Assembly: GCA_017620395.1 (NCBI GenBank)
Contig: JAFZQJ010000012.1
Coordinates: 1-64,000 of the forward strand
Reading direction: 5' to 3'
Length of the DNA stretch: 64,000 nucleotides
Source: Clostridia bacterium
GTDB taxonomy: Bacteria > Bacillota > Clostridia > Oscillospirales > RGIG8002
A program made the position numbers and the translations under genes. Of the stretch, positions 1-8,581 are shown piece after piece. Each line of letters opens with the position of its first letter. The first letter of the stretch is position 1. Under the pieces are notes generated by a model. It was given only the letters and a program-made list of their open reading frames with translations. It was not told the origin of the DNA and ran no database searches.

Positions 1-59
1 ATTCCGAGCAAAGCGAGGAATCTCACGCTGAACATAAGCTTTGTTATCGTTTCGGATAC

Positions 60-235
60 TTCGGGCTTCGCCCTCAGTATTCAGAAGATAACGCGGGATC
101 CTTCGACTGCGCAGACTTCGTCTGCTCCGCTCAGGATGACAAAGGGCGGCGCGGGTGCGAGACTGCGCGGACGAGCAATGCTCGTCCCTACGGGCGCGAT
201 GCTTCGCATCGCTCCGCTCAGGATGACAGACCTTC
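60..235. repeat. Palindromic repeat cluster upstream of thrS
   Basis: The 305 bases before thrS hold no gene. They contain, in inverted orientation, two units of the family that reads GTCATCCTGAGCGGAGC...GAAGGATC (98-141 and 188-229). Between them lies one unit of the family built around CCGTAGGGACGAGCATTGC (about 150-190, inverted). Both families recur through the window. I see no T-box leader or clear promoter for thrS here. Confidence 0.75.
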
Positions 236-305
236 GCCGCTCCGCGAAGCGCCGCGCCTTTGATTCATCAGTAAATAAACTTCACATAAAGGAGAAAACC
301 CCATC

Positions 306-2090
306 ATGAAAGTCATCTACTTCGACGGACACGTCGACCAGTGCGCTCCCGAGGAGGAGCAGCACGTCATCCGCCACACCGCGGCGCATATTCTCGCGCA
401 GGCGGTCAAGCGCCTTTATCCGCAGGCGAAGTTCGGCTTCGGCCCCGCCAACGAAAAGGGCTTCCACTACGATATCGACCTCGGCGACGTCACGCTTTCG
501 GACGCCGACCTCCCCGCCATAGAGGAGGAGATGAAGAAGATCGTCAAGGAAAACCTGCCGCTCAAATCCTTTATCCTGCCCCGCGAGGAAGCGATAAAGC
601 TCATGGAGGACCGCGGCGAAAACTACAAGGTCGAGCACATCGCAGACCTCGAGGACGACGCGCCCATCAGCTTCTTCCAGCAGGGCGAGTATATCGATAT
701 GTGCACCGGCCCGCACCTTACCTACACGAAGGCGCTGAAGGCGTTCAAGCTGACCGGCGTTTCCGGCGCATACTGGCGCAACGACGCCTCCCGCAAGATG
801 CTCACCCGCATCAACGGCACCGCCTTCGCGACGGGCGAGGAGCTTGAGGAGTACCTGCGCATGCTCGAGGAGGCGAAGCTCCGCGACCACCGCAAGATAG
901 GCAAAGAGATGCACCTTTTCATGACCGACGACCTCATCGGCAAGGGGCTCCCGATGTTCCTCCCGAACGGCTACACCGTCTGGCAGGAGCTTGAGGAGTA
1001 TATCAAGGAGAAGGAGCGCCGCCTCGGCTATCAGCACGTTCTGACGCCCTGCGTCGGCACCGTCGGGCTCTACGAGACCAGCGGACACTGGGAGCACTAC
1101 CGCGAGAATATGTTCCCGGTCATGGAGGTCGACCAGGAGCAGTTCGTCCTTCGCCCGATGAACTGCCCGCACCACATGATGATATACGCCAACCGCCCGC
1201 ATTCCTACCGCGACCTGCCGATACGCATCGGCGAGATCGCGCACGACTTCCGCTACGAGCCCAGCGGAACGCTGAAGGGCATCGAGCGCGGCCGCCACTT
1301 CTGCCAGAACGACGCGCACCTCTTCGTCACGCCGGAGCAGATAAAGTCCGAGGTCGGCACGGTCGTCGACCTGATCTTCAGCGTCTACAAGGACTTCGGC
1401 ATCACGAACTACCGCTGCGTGCTTTCGCTGCGCGACCCCGCGGACAAGGTCAAGTACCATCAGGACGACGCGATGTGGGAGCACGCGGAGAACGCGCTGC
1501 GCGAGGTGCTCACCGAGCTGGGCATCAACTTCACCGAGGAGATCGGCGAAGCGGCGTTCTACGGCCCGAAGCTCGACGTCAACGTCCAGCCCGCCGTCGG
1601 CGCGGAATACACGCTTTCCACCTGCCAGCTCGACTTCTGCCTGCCGGCGAAGTTCAAGCTGACCTATATCGACAAGGACGGCTCCGAGAAGACCCCCGTC
1701 GTGCTTCACCGCGCGATACTCGGCAGCCTCGACCGCTTCATGGCGTATCTCATCGAGGAGACGAAGGGCAAGTTCCCGCTCTGGCTCGCGCCGACGCAGG
1801 TCAAGGTGCTGCCGGTTTCCGAGAAGAGCATGGACTACGCCGCGCAGGTCGCGGAGAAGCTCAGGGACGCCGGCGTCCGCTGCGTGCTCGATGACCGCAA
1901 CGAGAAGATCGGCTACAAGATCCGCGAGGCGAGGCAGGAGGACAAGGCGCCGTATATGATCATCGTCGGCGAAAAGGAAGTTGCCGAGGGCATCGTTTCC
2001 GTCCGCGACCGCGACACCGACCAGACCGCGCCGTATTCGTATGACGAGTTCGAGGCAAAAGTGCTGAAGGAGATAAAAGACAGGGTATAA
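306..2090 (+). CDS. thrS: Threonine--tRNA ligase lacking the TGS domain
   Basis: Cytoplasmic class II aminoacyl-tRNA synthetase that charges tRNA-Thr. The editing-domain signature HTAAH sits at residues 24-28, followed by YIDMCTGPH. The catalytic core (about 210-480) has the class II motif 2 region RIGEIAHDFRYEPSG and motif 3 VLHRAILGSLDRF. Cys in MNCPHH, His in NDAHLF and His in VLHRA fit the zinc ligands. The C-terminal anticodon-binding domain has RNEKIGYKIREA. At 594 residues it is about 45 shorter than the Escherichia coli enzyme, because the ~60-residue N-terminal TGS domain is absent. An AAGGAG site at about 288-293 supports this start. It appears monocistronic, with a terminator at 2152. 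The family call is secure. Confidence 0.97.
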   Translation: MKVIYFDGHVDQCAPEEEQHVIRHTAAHILAQAVKRLYPQAKFGFGPANEKGFHYDIDLGDVTLSDADLPAIEEEMKKIVKENLPLKSFILPREEAIKLMEDRGENYKVEHIADLEDDAPISFFQQGEYIDMCTGPHLTYTKALKAFKLTGVSGAYWRNDASRKMLTRINGTAFATGEELEEYLRMLEEAKLRDHRKIGKEMHLFMTDDLIGKGLPMFLPNGYTVWQELEEYIKEKERRLGYQHVLTPCVGTVGLYETSGHWEHYRENMFPVMEVDQEQFVLRPMNCPHHMMIYANRPHSYRDLPIRIGEIAHDFRYEPSGTLKGIERGRHFCQNDAHLFVTPEQIKSEVGTVVDLIFSVYKDFGITNYRCVLSLRDPADKVKYHQDDAMWEHAENALREVLTELGINFTEEIGEAAFYGPKLDVNVQPAVGAEYTLSTCQLDFCLPAKFKLTYIDKDGSEKTPVVLHRAILGSLDRFMAYLIEETKGKFPLWLAPTQVKVLPVSEKSMDYAAQVAEKLRDAGVRCVLDDRNEKIGYKIREARQEDKAPYMIIVGEKEVAEGIVSVRDRDTDQTAPYSYDEFEAKVLKEIKDRV

Positions 2091-2151
2091 GCGAAGCTTA
2101 TCTGCGCCGAAGGCGCGATTCGTGACGTCGAAAGCGCCAATAAATTAAAAA

Positions 2152-2177
2152 AACCGCACCCTAACGGGTGCGGTTTT
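2152..2177. terminator. Bidirectional intrinsic terminator between thrS and rsmG
   Basis: A 10-bp perfect stem (AACCGCACCC / GGGTGCGGTT) with a TAAC loop has T residues on its right and an A run on its left. It can therefore end both the thrS transcript and the convergent rsmG transcript. Confidence 0.85.
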
Positions 2178-2199
2178 AATTATGCGTATAAACTCCGTC

Positions 2200-2892
2200 T
2201 TACAGCGGCTTTTTCTTTATCCGCGCGAAGGCGCGGGGATACGCCTCCGGAGTCGGCTTCGTTTTTCTTATCACGACCAGCGCGCGCTCGGCGCCGCCGA
2301 TCTCGGCGCGTTCGACGCGCTCGACCTCGCCGCCGAGCACGGCGACCGCGTTTTTCGCCTCTGCGATCTCCGCGTCGGCGCCGCGCCCCTTATAAGCGAG
2401 GAAGACGCCGCCGACCTTGACGAAGGGCATACACAGCTCGCAGAGCACGTTCAGCGCGGCTACTCCGCGCGAAACGGCGCAGTCGAAGCTCCCGCGCATC
2501 GGCGGCTTCGCCGCCTCCTCGGCGCGCGCGGCGACGGCGGTGACGTTCGCGCCGGCGACCCGCGCCGCCTTCGCGATGAAGGCGACCTTCTTCCCGGTCG
2601 CGTCCAGCGCGGTAACGTCCAGGTCTGGGCGCGCGACCGCCAGCGGTATCGCGGGCAGTCCCGCGCCGCTGCCTACGTCGATGACCTTCGCGCCCTCGGG
2701 CGGGAAGCCGAACTTCAGCGGCAGCAGGCTGTCGAGGAAGTGCTTGACGGCGATATCCTCCGGCGCGGTCAGCGCGGTGAGGTTGTATTTTTCGTTTTCG
2801 CTGACGAGGAACTCCGCGTAGTCGCAGAGCGCCTCCGCCTGCTCCGCCGGCACTCCGCCGCCGAGCAGGATCCTTTTTATTTCTTCTCTCAT
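2200..2892 (-). CDS. rsmG: 16S rRNA (guanine-527-N7)-methyltransferase RsmG
   Basis: SAM-dependent methyltransferase that modifies G527 of 16S rRNA in the small ribosomal subunit. The SAM-binding motif VIDVGSGAGLPAIPLA lies near residue 70, preceded by the family motif NLTALTAPEDIAVKHFLDSL. A later CAVSRGVAALNVL segment also fits. The length of 230 residues is typical of the family. It is convergent with thrS and follows the small DUF378 gene on the same strand, with a perfect hairpin in the 34-bp gap. No strong Shine-Dalgarno sequence precedes the start, so translational coupling or a weak site is likely. The family assignment is secure. Confidence 0.95.
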   Translation of the reverse strand: MREEIKRILLGGGVPAEQAEALCDYAEFLVSENEKYNLTALTAPEDIAVKHFLDSLLPLKFGFPPEGAKVIDVGSGAGLPAIPLAVARPDLDVTALDATGKKVAFIAKAARVAGANVTAVAARAEEAAKPPMRGSFDCAVSRGVAALNVLCELCMPFVKVGGVFLAYKGRGADAEIAEAKNAVAVLGGEVERVERAEIGGAERALVVIRKTKPTPEAYPRAFARIKKKPL

Positions 2893-2904
2893 CCGATTAT
2901 GTAC

Positions 2905-2925
2905 GAAGGAAACTGCGTTTCCTTC
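2905..2925 (-). other. Perfect hairpin between DUF378 gene and rsmG
   Basis: A 9-bp perfect stem (GAAGGAAAC / GTTTCCTTC) with a 3-nt loop lies directly after the DUF378 stop and 12 bases before the rsmG start. There is no U tract, so a processing or stabilising hairpin is more likely than a terminator. Its role is not established. Confidence 0.5.
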
Positions 2926-2926
2926 A

Positions 2927-3130
2927 CTATGCCTCGCGGTGGTCTCTGAAGAGCAGCGAAATGCACCACAGTCCCGCCAGACCGACGAGGGTGTAGATGA
3001 CGCGCGCCCACGCCGGAAGCGGCGAGACGTCGGTCATGCGCACGAGGTCGTAGGCGAAGATGCCGACGCTGCCCCAGTTGAGCGAGCCGATTATCACGAG
3101 GATAAGCGCGATCCTGTCGATTATCTTCAT
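2927..3130 (-). CDS. Small DUF378 (YuzA-like) membrane protein
   Basis: A 67-residue protein predicted to have two transmembrane helices, at about residues 6-27 and 45-62. The family signature LNWGSVGIFAYDLV is present, typical of DUF378 proteins such as Bacillus YuzA. Its biochemical role is unknown. An AAAGGA ribosome binding site precedes the ATG. It lies 34 bp upstream of rsmG on the same strand and may be cotranscribed. Longer alternative frames in this interval have no support. The family call is good, the function is not known. Confidence 0.85.
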   Translation of the reverse strand: MKIIDRIALILVIIGSLNWGSVGIFAYDLVRMTDVSPLPAWARVIYTLVGLAGLWCISLLFRDHREA

Positions 3131-3689
3131 ATCCGTTAAGTCCTTTCATGCGGGGCGAAAAAGCCCCTTTTGCGCATATTTTGCCCCGTGCGGAAAGGAT
3201 TATGCGGATATGATTATGGGAAATTTTGTAAAAAGCGCGCGCGTTTTGTCATCCTGAGCGGAGCGGCGGAACGCCGCGCAGCCGAAGGATCTCACGCAGC
3301 GCAGCGGTCGGTTTGTCATCCTGAGCGGAGCGATGCGAAGCATCGCGCAGTCGAAGGATCTTAAAGACGAGCTGTCCCTTTCAGCGTAACGCCGCGAAAG
3401 AAAACAGAACGCCGCGAAAGAAAACTTAACGTAGCCCCCGTTTCCGACTGCGCACTTTCCCGATAACACGACCGTTACCGACAAGATCCTTCGACTCCGG
3501 CTTCGCCTTCGCTCAGGATGACAACGTATGCGCTTACGTTCTGTCATTCCGAGGAGGAGGCAACGCCTCCGACGAGGAATCCCCCGCCTTATGCGGCCGT
3601 CATCTTACGGTGTGGGATCCTTCGGGCTTCGCCCTCAGGATGACAGGCGTTTCCGCGCAGATTCCGGAAACCGCCGGAAAGATCCGCTT
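3131..3689. repeat. Intergenic repeat block with composite element copy 1 (3315-3522)
   Basis: This 559-bp space has no convincing gene. It holds a CATCCTGAG-family unit at 3248-3292, a ~208-bp composite element at 3315-3522 bounded by inverted CATCCTGAG-family units, a TGTCATTCCGAGG-family unit at 3541-3586, and another CATCCTGAG-family unit at 3607-3643. The composite interior (GACGAGCT...GTTTCCGACTGCGCAC) matches the ones near 6.6, 8.7, 11.9 and 16.0 kb. Confidence 0.8.
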
Positions 3690-4064
3690 TTACGCTTTCC
3701 AGAGGCCGTGGAGGTTGCAATACGCGTACGCCGCTTCGATCTCGTCGTCTTCGGCGATATAGAAGACCGCCTTCGGCTCGTCGCCGGGCTTCAGCGCCTT
3801 GCGCTGATTGCCGCCCTTGGTTTTGAGGGCGACCCACTCTATGTAGTGCTCCTCGGCCATCGGATGCGCGGCGCTGCCGACGGAAACGGTCACTACGCCG
3901 CCTTCGCGGGCAACGACGGGAACGTGCTTCTCGGCGGAAGCGTCGACCGAGCCGGCGACTATCTCCTGCATCGGCTTGCCGCAGCACATGACCGGGCAGG
4001 GCTTTTTCTTGACGACTGCGACTATCTGGCCGCACACTTCACATCTGTAAAACTTCATTTCCAT
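3690..4064 (-). CDS. dfx: Desulfoferrodoxin / superoxide reductase
   Basis: Cytoplasmic non-haem iron enzyme that reduces superoxide to hydrogen peroxide without producing oxygen, a standard oxidative defence of strict anaerobes. The N-terminal desulforedoxin-like domain has CEVCG and CC (four Cys for an FeCys4 centre). The catalytic domain has EKHVPV (Glu-Lys-His), HPMAEEHYIEW and CNLHGLW, giving the four-His, one-Cys ligand set of the active-site iron. The length of 124 residues fits the two-iron class. A GGGAG site precedes the ATG. It stands alone between repeat-filled spaces. The call is secure; the electron donor (rubredoxin or similar) is not in the window. Confidence 0.95.
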   Translation of the reverse strand: MEMKFYRCEVCGQIVAVVKKKPCPVMCCGKPMQEIVAGSVDASAEKHVPVVAREGGVVTVSVGSAAHPMAEEHYIEWVALKTKGGNQRKALKPGDEPKAVFYIAEDDEIEAAYAYCNLHGLWKA

Positions 4065-4418
4065 TTTCGTTTTCTCCCTTTTTATATTATTTTAATGAAG
4101 ACTGTTTGTATGTCATTCCGAGGCGGCGCAAACGCGCCGCAGTTTTGTCATCCTGAGCGGAGCGATGCGAAGCATCGCGCCCGTAGGGACGAGCATTGCT
4201 CGTCCGTGCATTCTCGCACCCGCGCCGCAGTTTTGTCATCCTGAGCGGAGCGGCGGAACGCCGCGCAGTCGAAGGATCTCACGTTATCTTCCGAATACCG
4301 AGGGCGAAGCCCGAGGTATCTGTGGGATGAGATCCCTCGCTTCGCTCGGGATCCAAAAGGAAAACCGGGATTCTTCGACTCACTGCGCCTTCGGCTTCGT
4401 TCGCTCAGAATGACAGAC
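4065..4418. repeat. Intergenic repeat block
   Basis: No gene is visible. Units of three palindromic families are laid side by side: TGTCATTCCGAGG type at 4111-4143, CATCCTGAG type at 4147-4180, CGTAGGGACGAGCATTGC type at 4182-4230, CATCCTGAG type again at 4236-4284, and further derivatives to 4416. The left 30 bp hold the leader of the superoxide reductase gene. Confidence 0.75.
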
Positions 4419-6305
4419 TTACGCCGCGGCTTCGTCCGTCGCGGAGGCGTTCTGTCTGCTCTCGAAATATCCGTATATCTTCGGCAGCTTTTCTTTTATC
4501 GCGGCGTTGAGCGTCGCGTTGAACTCCTCGCTCCGCAGGTCTTCGCCGGTGTAGGCGCCGGTCGCGTCTATCATTTCGGGCTTCGCGCCCGGATCGCGCC
4601 TCATGTCGACGGAGCAGTAGAGCGCAAGGTCGACGTCGCTGCCGACCAGCAGCTTCGGCAGGGAAACGGAAAGCTCGGCGTCGATCCCGATCTCGTCCGA
4701 GGTGAAGGCGCGGACGGTCGTCGTCAGCTCGAAGAGCTTGAAGGTCAGGCCGCCTATGCCGACCTTGACGTCCGATTCGGTAACGGCGGCGCCGTCACGC
4801 TCGGCGGTCTTTCCGGAGACGGAAACGGCGTAGGGCACGCCGTTGGCGATCACGCGCAGGTCGAGCTTCGACTTCTTGCCGCCGACGCTGCTCTCGGCGT
4901 CGAAGAGATCCACGCCCTTCTTGTCGTCGGTGATCTTCATGAAGGCGAGAACGCCGCTCTCGCCGCCGTCGACGCCCGCTTCGAGCGTGTATCTGGCTTC
5001 GGGGTGGTCGAGCGAAACGCGTTCGCCGATTATCTTTTCGTCTTTGGTGAAGCGCTTCCAGGTCAGTTTGACGTTCTTGTTATAGTCGCGCTGTTCCTTT
5101 GAAGTTTCTTCATTCGCGATCTCGCGGAGAAGACTGCGCATATCGTCGGCGTGTTCGCCGGCGATCCCGTCGAGCTCGGGATCGTCCGCGATCTGCGCGG
5201 CGGTCTTTTTCAGCGCGTCGTAAAGGTCGTTGCCGTCGGCGGAAAGCGTCAGGCAGTCGAGCTCAGCTTCGCCGCCGGCGGTGCGGAACTTCTCCCTGCT
5301 GCGCGTGAAGCAGCCGTCCGCGACGTTGTTGAGGAAGGGCTCGGCGTAACGCGCGATGAGCGAAACGTAGGAGAAGTCGGGCGCGAAGGGCGTCGAGCCG
5401 AAATCGTCTTCGCCGAAGTCGAAGTCGAAGCCGTCGTCGAGGTCATCGTCGAGATCGAAGCCGTCGTCAGCGTCAAAGTCGCTGTCGAGGTCTAAACCGT
5501 CGTCGAGGTCGAAGTCGTCGTCGCCCTCATAGACGTAATAGGGGTTGCCGTCTTCGTCATAGGCGAGGGTCCAGCCGTCGTCAACGTCGAAGTCGTCGCC
5601 GAGGGATTCGTAGAATTCGCGGGTGTTGCGTATCATGGAGTCGACGAAATCCTCGTCGTATTTTCCGGCGTAATAGGCGATATCGAGCTTGCCGTCGCCG
5701 TCCGCGTCGACGTAGAGGTCGCCGTTTTCGGCGAAGAACTTGCCGTTTTCGTCGAAGTCGTAATCGGCTTCGTAGGCGTCTTCGTCGAGGTCGATTATCC
5801 CGTGCTCCTCCTCGTAGGCGTCGAAGTCGAAGTCGTCGCCGAAGCCGGTGCCGGCGAAGTCGCTCTGCGAGAGCTTCACCGGGCGGTCGAGCAGGCCGGG
5901 CAGCGAAAGAACGACGTCGCCGCCATCGGTGGAGAAGAGGGCGCTGAGCGTTTCGCCGAGCATCTCGAGCGAGAAGTCGCCGGAGGCGGAAACGCCGTCG
6001 GTGACCACGCTTACGGCGAGGCCGAGCGTGTCGCCGATATCTCCGAGCAGCGCGGAGAAGGCGGAGAGGCCGGAGGCGTTGAGCCTTATCCTGCCGGACA
6101 TGCCGGAGGCGGCGCCGTCCGCGAGCGCGTCGCCGTCGATCTTCGCGACGGGCGCGGCGAGGGATTCGACGAGGTCGGAGTAGTAGCTCTGCGAGCCGAT
6201 GAACGCCTGCTTGGTTTCGGCGTTCGATTTGCCGCATCCGCCGAGGGCGGTCAGGCACGCGAAGGCGATCAGGCACGCGAGGATGAGAGAGATGAGTTTT
6301 TTCAT
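4419..6305 (-). CDS. Secreted lipoprotein with an Asp-rich acidic stretch
   Basis: A 628-residue predicted lipoprotein of unknown function. The N terminus MKKLISLILACLIAFAC continues to a lipobox ending LGGC, then a Ser/Asn-rich linker. The middle is extremely acidic. DADGDGKLDIAYY and then repeated DFDLDDGLDLDSDFD-like segments (about residues 190-300) resemble calcium-binding EF/thrombospondin-type loops. The C-terminal half is a mixed alpha/beta lipoprotein domain. I chose the ATG at 6305 because an AAAGGAG site lies just upstream. The open frame continues another 91 codons, but that part translates intergenic repeat units and is not convincing. I do not recognise a named family. Confidence 0.85.
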   Translation of the reverse strand: MKKLISLILACLIAFACLTALGGCGKSNAETKQAFIGSQSYYSDLVESLAAPVAKIDGDALADGAASGMSGRIRLNASGLSAFSALLGDIGDTLGLAVSVVTDGVSASGDFSLEMLGETLSALFSTDGGDVVLSLPGLLDRPVKLSQSDFAGTGFGDDFDFDAYEEEHGIIDLDEDAYEADYDFDENGKFFAENGDLYVDADGDGKLDIAYYAGKYDEDFVDSMIRNTREFYESLGDDFDVDDGWTLAYDEDGNPYYVYEGDDDFDLDDGLDLDSDFDADDGFDLDDDLDDGFDFDFGEDDFGSTPFAPDFSYVSLIARYAEPFLNNVADGCFTRSREKFRTAGGEAELDCLTLSADGNDLYDALKKTAAQIADDPELDGIAGEHADDMRSLLREIANEETSKEQRDYNKNVKLTWKRFTKDEKIIGERVSLDHPEARYTLEAGVDGGESGVLAFMKITDDKKGVDLFDAESSVGGKKSKLDLRVIANGVPYAVSVSGKTAERDGAAVTESDVKVGIGGLTFKLFELTTTVRAFTSDEIGIDAELSVSLPKLLVGSDVDLALYCSVDMRRDPGAKPEMIDATGAYTGEDLRSEEFNATLNAAIKEKLPKIYGYFESRQNASATDEAAA

Positions 6306-6752
6306 GGCGGTTTCTCCTTTCGAGAGGGGAAAGTGTAGGTAATAAGTAATAGTAAATAGGTAAGGAACAAATCGCGGAGCGATTTGAATTATTCCCGATG
6401 CAGCGCGTCTGTCATCTTGAGCGGAGCGATGCGAAGCATCGCGCCCGTAGGGACGAGCACCGCTCGTCCGTGCATTCTCGCACCCGCGCCGCCCTTTGTC
6501 ATCCTGAGCGAAGCGGCGGAACGCCGCGCAGCCGAAGGATCTTAAAGACGAGCTTTCCTTTTCAGCGGAACGCCTCAAAAGAAAACGAAACGTAACCCCC
6601 GTTTCCGACTGCGCACTTTGCCTTTCACACGACCGTTACCTTCAGGATCCTTCGACTCCGGCTTCGCCTTCGCTCAGGATGACAACGTATGCAGCCGTCA
6701 TCTTTCGGTGTGGGATCCCTCGGGCTTCGCCCTCGGGATGACAGATCGTCGG
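6306..6752. repeat. Intergenic repeat block with composite element copy 2 (6498-6683)
   Basis: No gene is visible. A small hairpin (AAATCGC / GCGATTT, 6368-6384) is followed by CATCCTGAG and CGTAGGGACGAGC units. Then comes the second copy of the composite element at 6498-6683, in the same orientation as copy 1, and a trailing CATCCTGAG-type unit to 6742. Confidence 0.8.
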
Positions 6753-7619
6753 TCAAAACAGCGGCGTGTAGTCCTTAGTCGCGGAGCCGCGCTCCTGGAA
6801 CCAGCCGTCGAAGCCGAGCTTTTCGGCTTCCTCCGCCGCTTTATTATATTCATAGGTAGTTATCCGCCGGCGCAGCTCGGGGAACTTCTCCGCGTCCGCG
6901 AAGTCGGGGACGTACTGCGCCATCAGCGAAAGCAGGACGTTTTTCGCGCCGACGGCGTCCGCGGCGATCCGCAGGACTTCGACGCTGTCGCGCCACGCGC
7001 CGGGCAGCACGAGGTGGCGCATTATGACTCCGCGCTTCAGCATGCCGTTCTCGAAAACGGGCGCGCCGGTCTGCGCGGCCATCGCCTTCAGCGCGGCGAG
7101 CGCGGCGGCGGGGTAGTCGGGCGCGGCGGAGTATTTCTCCGCGAGCGCGGGGGAGGCGTATTTGAAGTCGGTCAGGTAGATATCGGCCGTGCCGTCGAGC
7201 TTCGCGAGCGTTTCCGCCGTTTCGTAGCCGGAGGTGTTCCACACGACCGGCAGGCGAAGACCGCCGGACTTCGCGAGGGCGACCGCTTCGATTATCGCGC
7301 CGGCGAAGTGCGTCGGCGTGACGAGGTCTATGCAGTCGGCGCCCCGCCGCTGAAGGCCGAGCATCGTCTCCGCGAGCTTTTCGACGGAGTATTCCTCGCC
7401 GACGAGCCCGCGCGAAACGGCGCGGTTCTGGCAATAGACGCATTTCAGGGAGCAGCCGCTGAAGAAGATCGCGCCCGCGCCGCCTCCGGCGCAGATGCAG
7501 GGCTCCTCCCAGCGGTGAAGCATCACCTTCGCGACGCGCGGGAGCGCGCCTTCGCCGCAGAAGCCGCGTGAAGCGGCGCGGTCAACGCCGCAGCGGCGCG
7601 GGCAGAGTGTGCAGGGCAT
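6753..7619 (-). CDS. PflA-like radical SAM protein
   Basis: Predicted cytoplasmic radical SAM enzyme of 288 residues. The [4Fe-4S]-binding CxxxCxxC motif is GCSLKCVYCQN (about residues 70-80). It is preceded by an N-terminal Cys-rich segment CTLCPRRCGVD and CGEG that could bind a second cluster. Later conserved segments include DIYLTDFKY and RHLVLPGA. This arrangement matches the radical SAM proteins related to pyruvate formate-lyase activase, whose substrates are mostly unknown. No formate lyase or other glycyl-radical enzyme lies nearby, so the partner cannot be named. The gene is monocistronic and flanked by repeats. The enzyme class is secure, the substrate is not. Confidence 0.9.
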   Translation of the reverse strand: MPCTLCPRRCGVDRAASRGFCGEGALPRVAKVMLHRWEEPCICAGGGAGAIFFSGCSLKCVYCQNRAVSRGLVGEEYSVEKLAETMLGLQRRGADCIDLVTPTHFAGAIIEAVALAKSGGLRLPVVWNTSGYETAETLAKLDGTADIYLTDFKYASPALAEKYSAAPDYPAAALAALKAMAAQTGAPVFENGMLKRGVIMRHLVLPGAWRDSVEVLRIAADAVGAKNVLLSLMAQYVPDFADAEKFPELRRRITTYEYNKAAEEAEKLGFDGWFQERGSATKDYTPLF

Positions 7620-7649
7620 AAGGAAGTACCTCTACGGGATTTTTTAGGA

Positions 7650-7915
7650 TAAATGAAGTCACTCGCTTCGCTCGTTAATGAAGACGTTTCACTAATGAAG
7701 ACGCCGCTTCGCGGCTGATGAAGCCGTTCGCTGCGCTCGCTGATTAAGGATCAAATTGCCGAAGGCAATTTGAATATATTCAAATCGGCTCTGCCGATTT
7801 GTTCCTTAATGCCGCCTCGGCGGCATATCATACCGGAGGAACGCCGGTATATCACGCGCAAAGCGCATATCATATTCGCAAGGCGAATATATCATTGCGA
7901 GCTCTCCGAGCTCGC
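7650..7915. repeat. Array of variable hairpins with constant linkers (array 1)
   Basis: Two adjoining arrays. In the first (7650-7742), small palindromes such as GCCGC-TTC-GCGGC are separated by linkers close to TAATGAAGAC. In the second (7742-7915), six or seven palindromes with different stems (for example CAAATTGCC/GGCAATTTG, GCCGCC/GGCGGC, ATTCGC/GCGAAT) are separated by ATATCA-type linkers. The last units overlap the 3' end of the following minus-strand gene. Confidence 0.7.
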
Positions 7916-8581
7916 ATCCTTCGCTTCCGGATACCAGTAGCTCATCTTCCAGCCGCCTTCGCCGAAGGGGGAGAGGATGATGCGCAGTTCGTAGACCGTG
8001 CCGTTAAGCATCGCGTCGACGGTGAACTTTATCTGCTCCTCGGTGTTCTCGACCATGGTGAAGGTGTCGAGATCGGGGTGGAAAAGCAGGGATTCCTGCG
8101 GATCGTCCGTGCGGACGTAGAGCTTGCCGTCCACGTCGCGGTAGCGCGGGACGACGTCGCTGTCGTCGCTCATGCCGGCGGAACGCTTCAGGTCGGCGAG
8201 GAAACTGCCGGTGAAGAACATATCGACGTAGCTTGTCATATTTTCCAGCGTTTGGAACGTGGACACCGCGGAGGGCGCCCAGGTGTGGCCGTCCAGCTCT
8301 ATGGTTTCGGATTCGACGTAGTCGAGCCCCTTGCCGCCGTAGTATTCCACCGCCCAGCAGGCGGGAGTGGCGCAGCGCTCGAAGTAGCAGTAGGTATCGT
8401 ATTCGCTCATACCTTCGCCGGGCTGCTTGACAAAGCGCGGGTCGTCGGTGCTCTGCGAAGAGGTGTTGCGGTTCTTCTGATTCCCGTTCTCTCGCGGCCC
8501 GACGATGCGGTCGCAGGATGCGAGGGCGAGCGCGAGCGCCGCGACGAGCAGCAGGGGAATGAGGCGTTTGAGGATTTTCAT
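7892..8581 (-). CDS. Hypothetical lipoprotein
   Basis: A 229-residue predicted lipoprotein. The N terminus MKILKRLIPLLLVAALALALASC is a signal peptide with a lipobox ending ALASC, followed by a polar Asn/Ser-rich linker (about 26-50). The rest is a globular domain with many aromatic residues and no motif I recognise. A CAAGGAGC ribosome binding site supports the start. It is flanked by repeat blocks on both sides, and its last codons run into the hairpin array. Export and lipidation are likely, the function is unknown. Confidence 0.8.
   Translation of the reverse strand: MKILKRLIPLLLVAALALALASCDRIVGPRENGNQKNRNTSSQSTDDPRFVKQPGEGMSEYDTYCYFERCATPACWAVEYYGGKGLDYVESETIELDGHTWAPSAVSTFQTLENMTSYVDMFFTGSFLADLKRSAGMSDDSDVVPRYRDVDGKLYVRTDDPQESLLFHPDLDTFTMVENTEEQIKFTVDAMLNGTVYELRIILSPFGEGGWKMSYWYPEAKDASSESSQ

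Noticed and set aside
1-305. T-box leader upstream of thrS
   Set aside because: No T-box sequence or terminator was found. The region is filled by palindromic repeats.
6306-6578. 91-codon N-terminal extension of the acidic lipoprotein
   Set aside because: It translates intergenic repeat units, while a clear signal peptide with AAAGGAG upstream starts at 6305.
7742-7915. CRISPR-like array
   Set aside because: The constant parts are only 6-10 bp and the variable parts are palindromic stems, not ~30-bp unique spacers. No cas genes are present.
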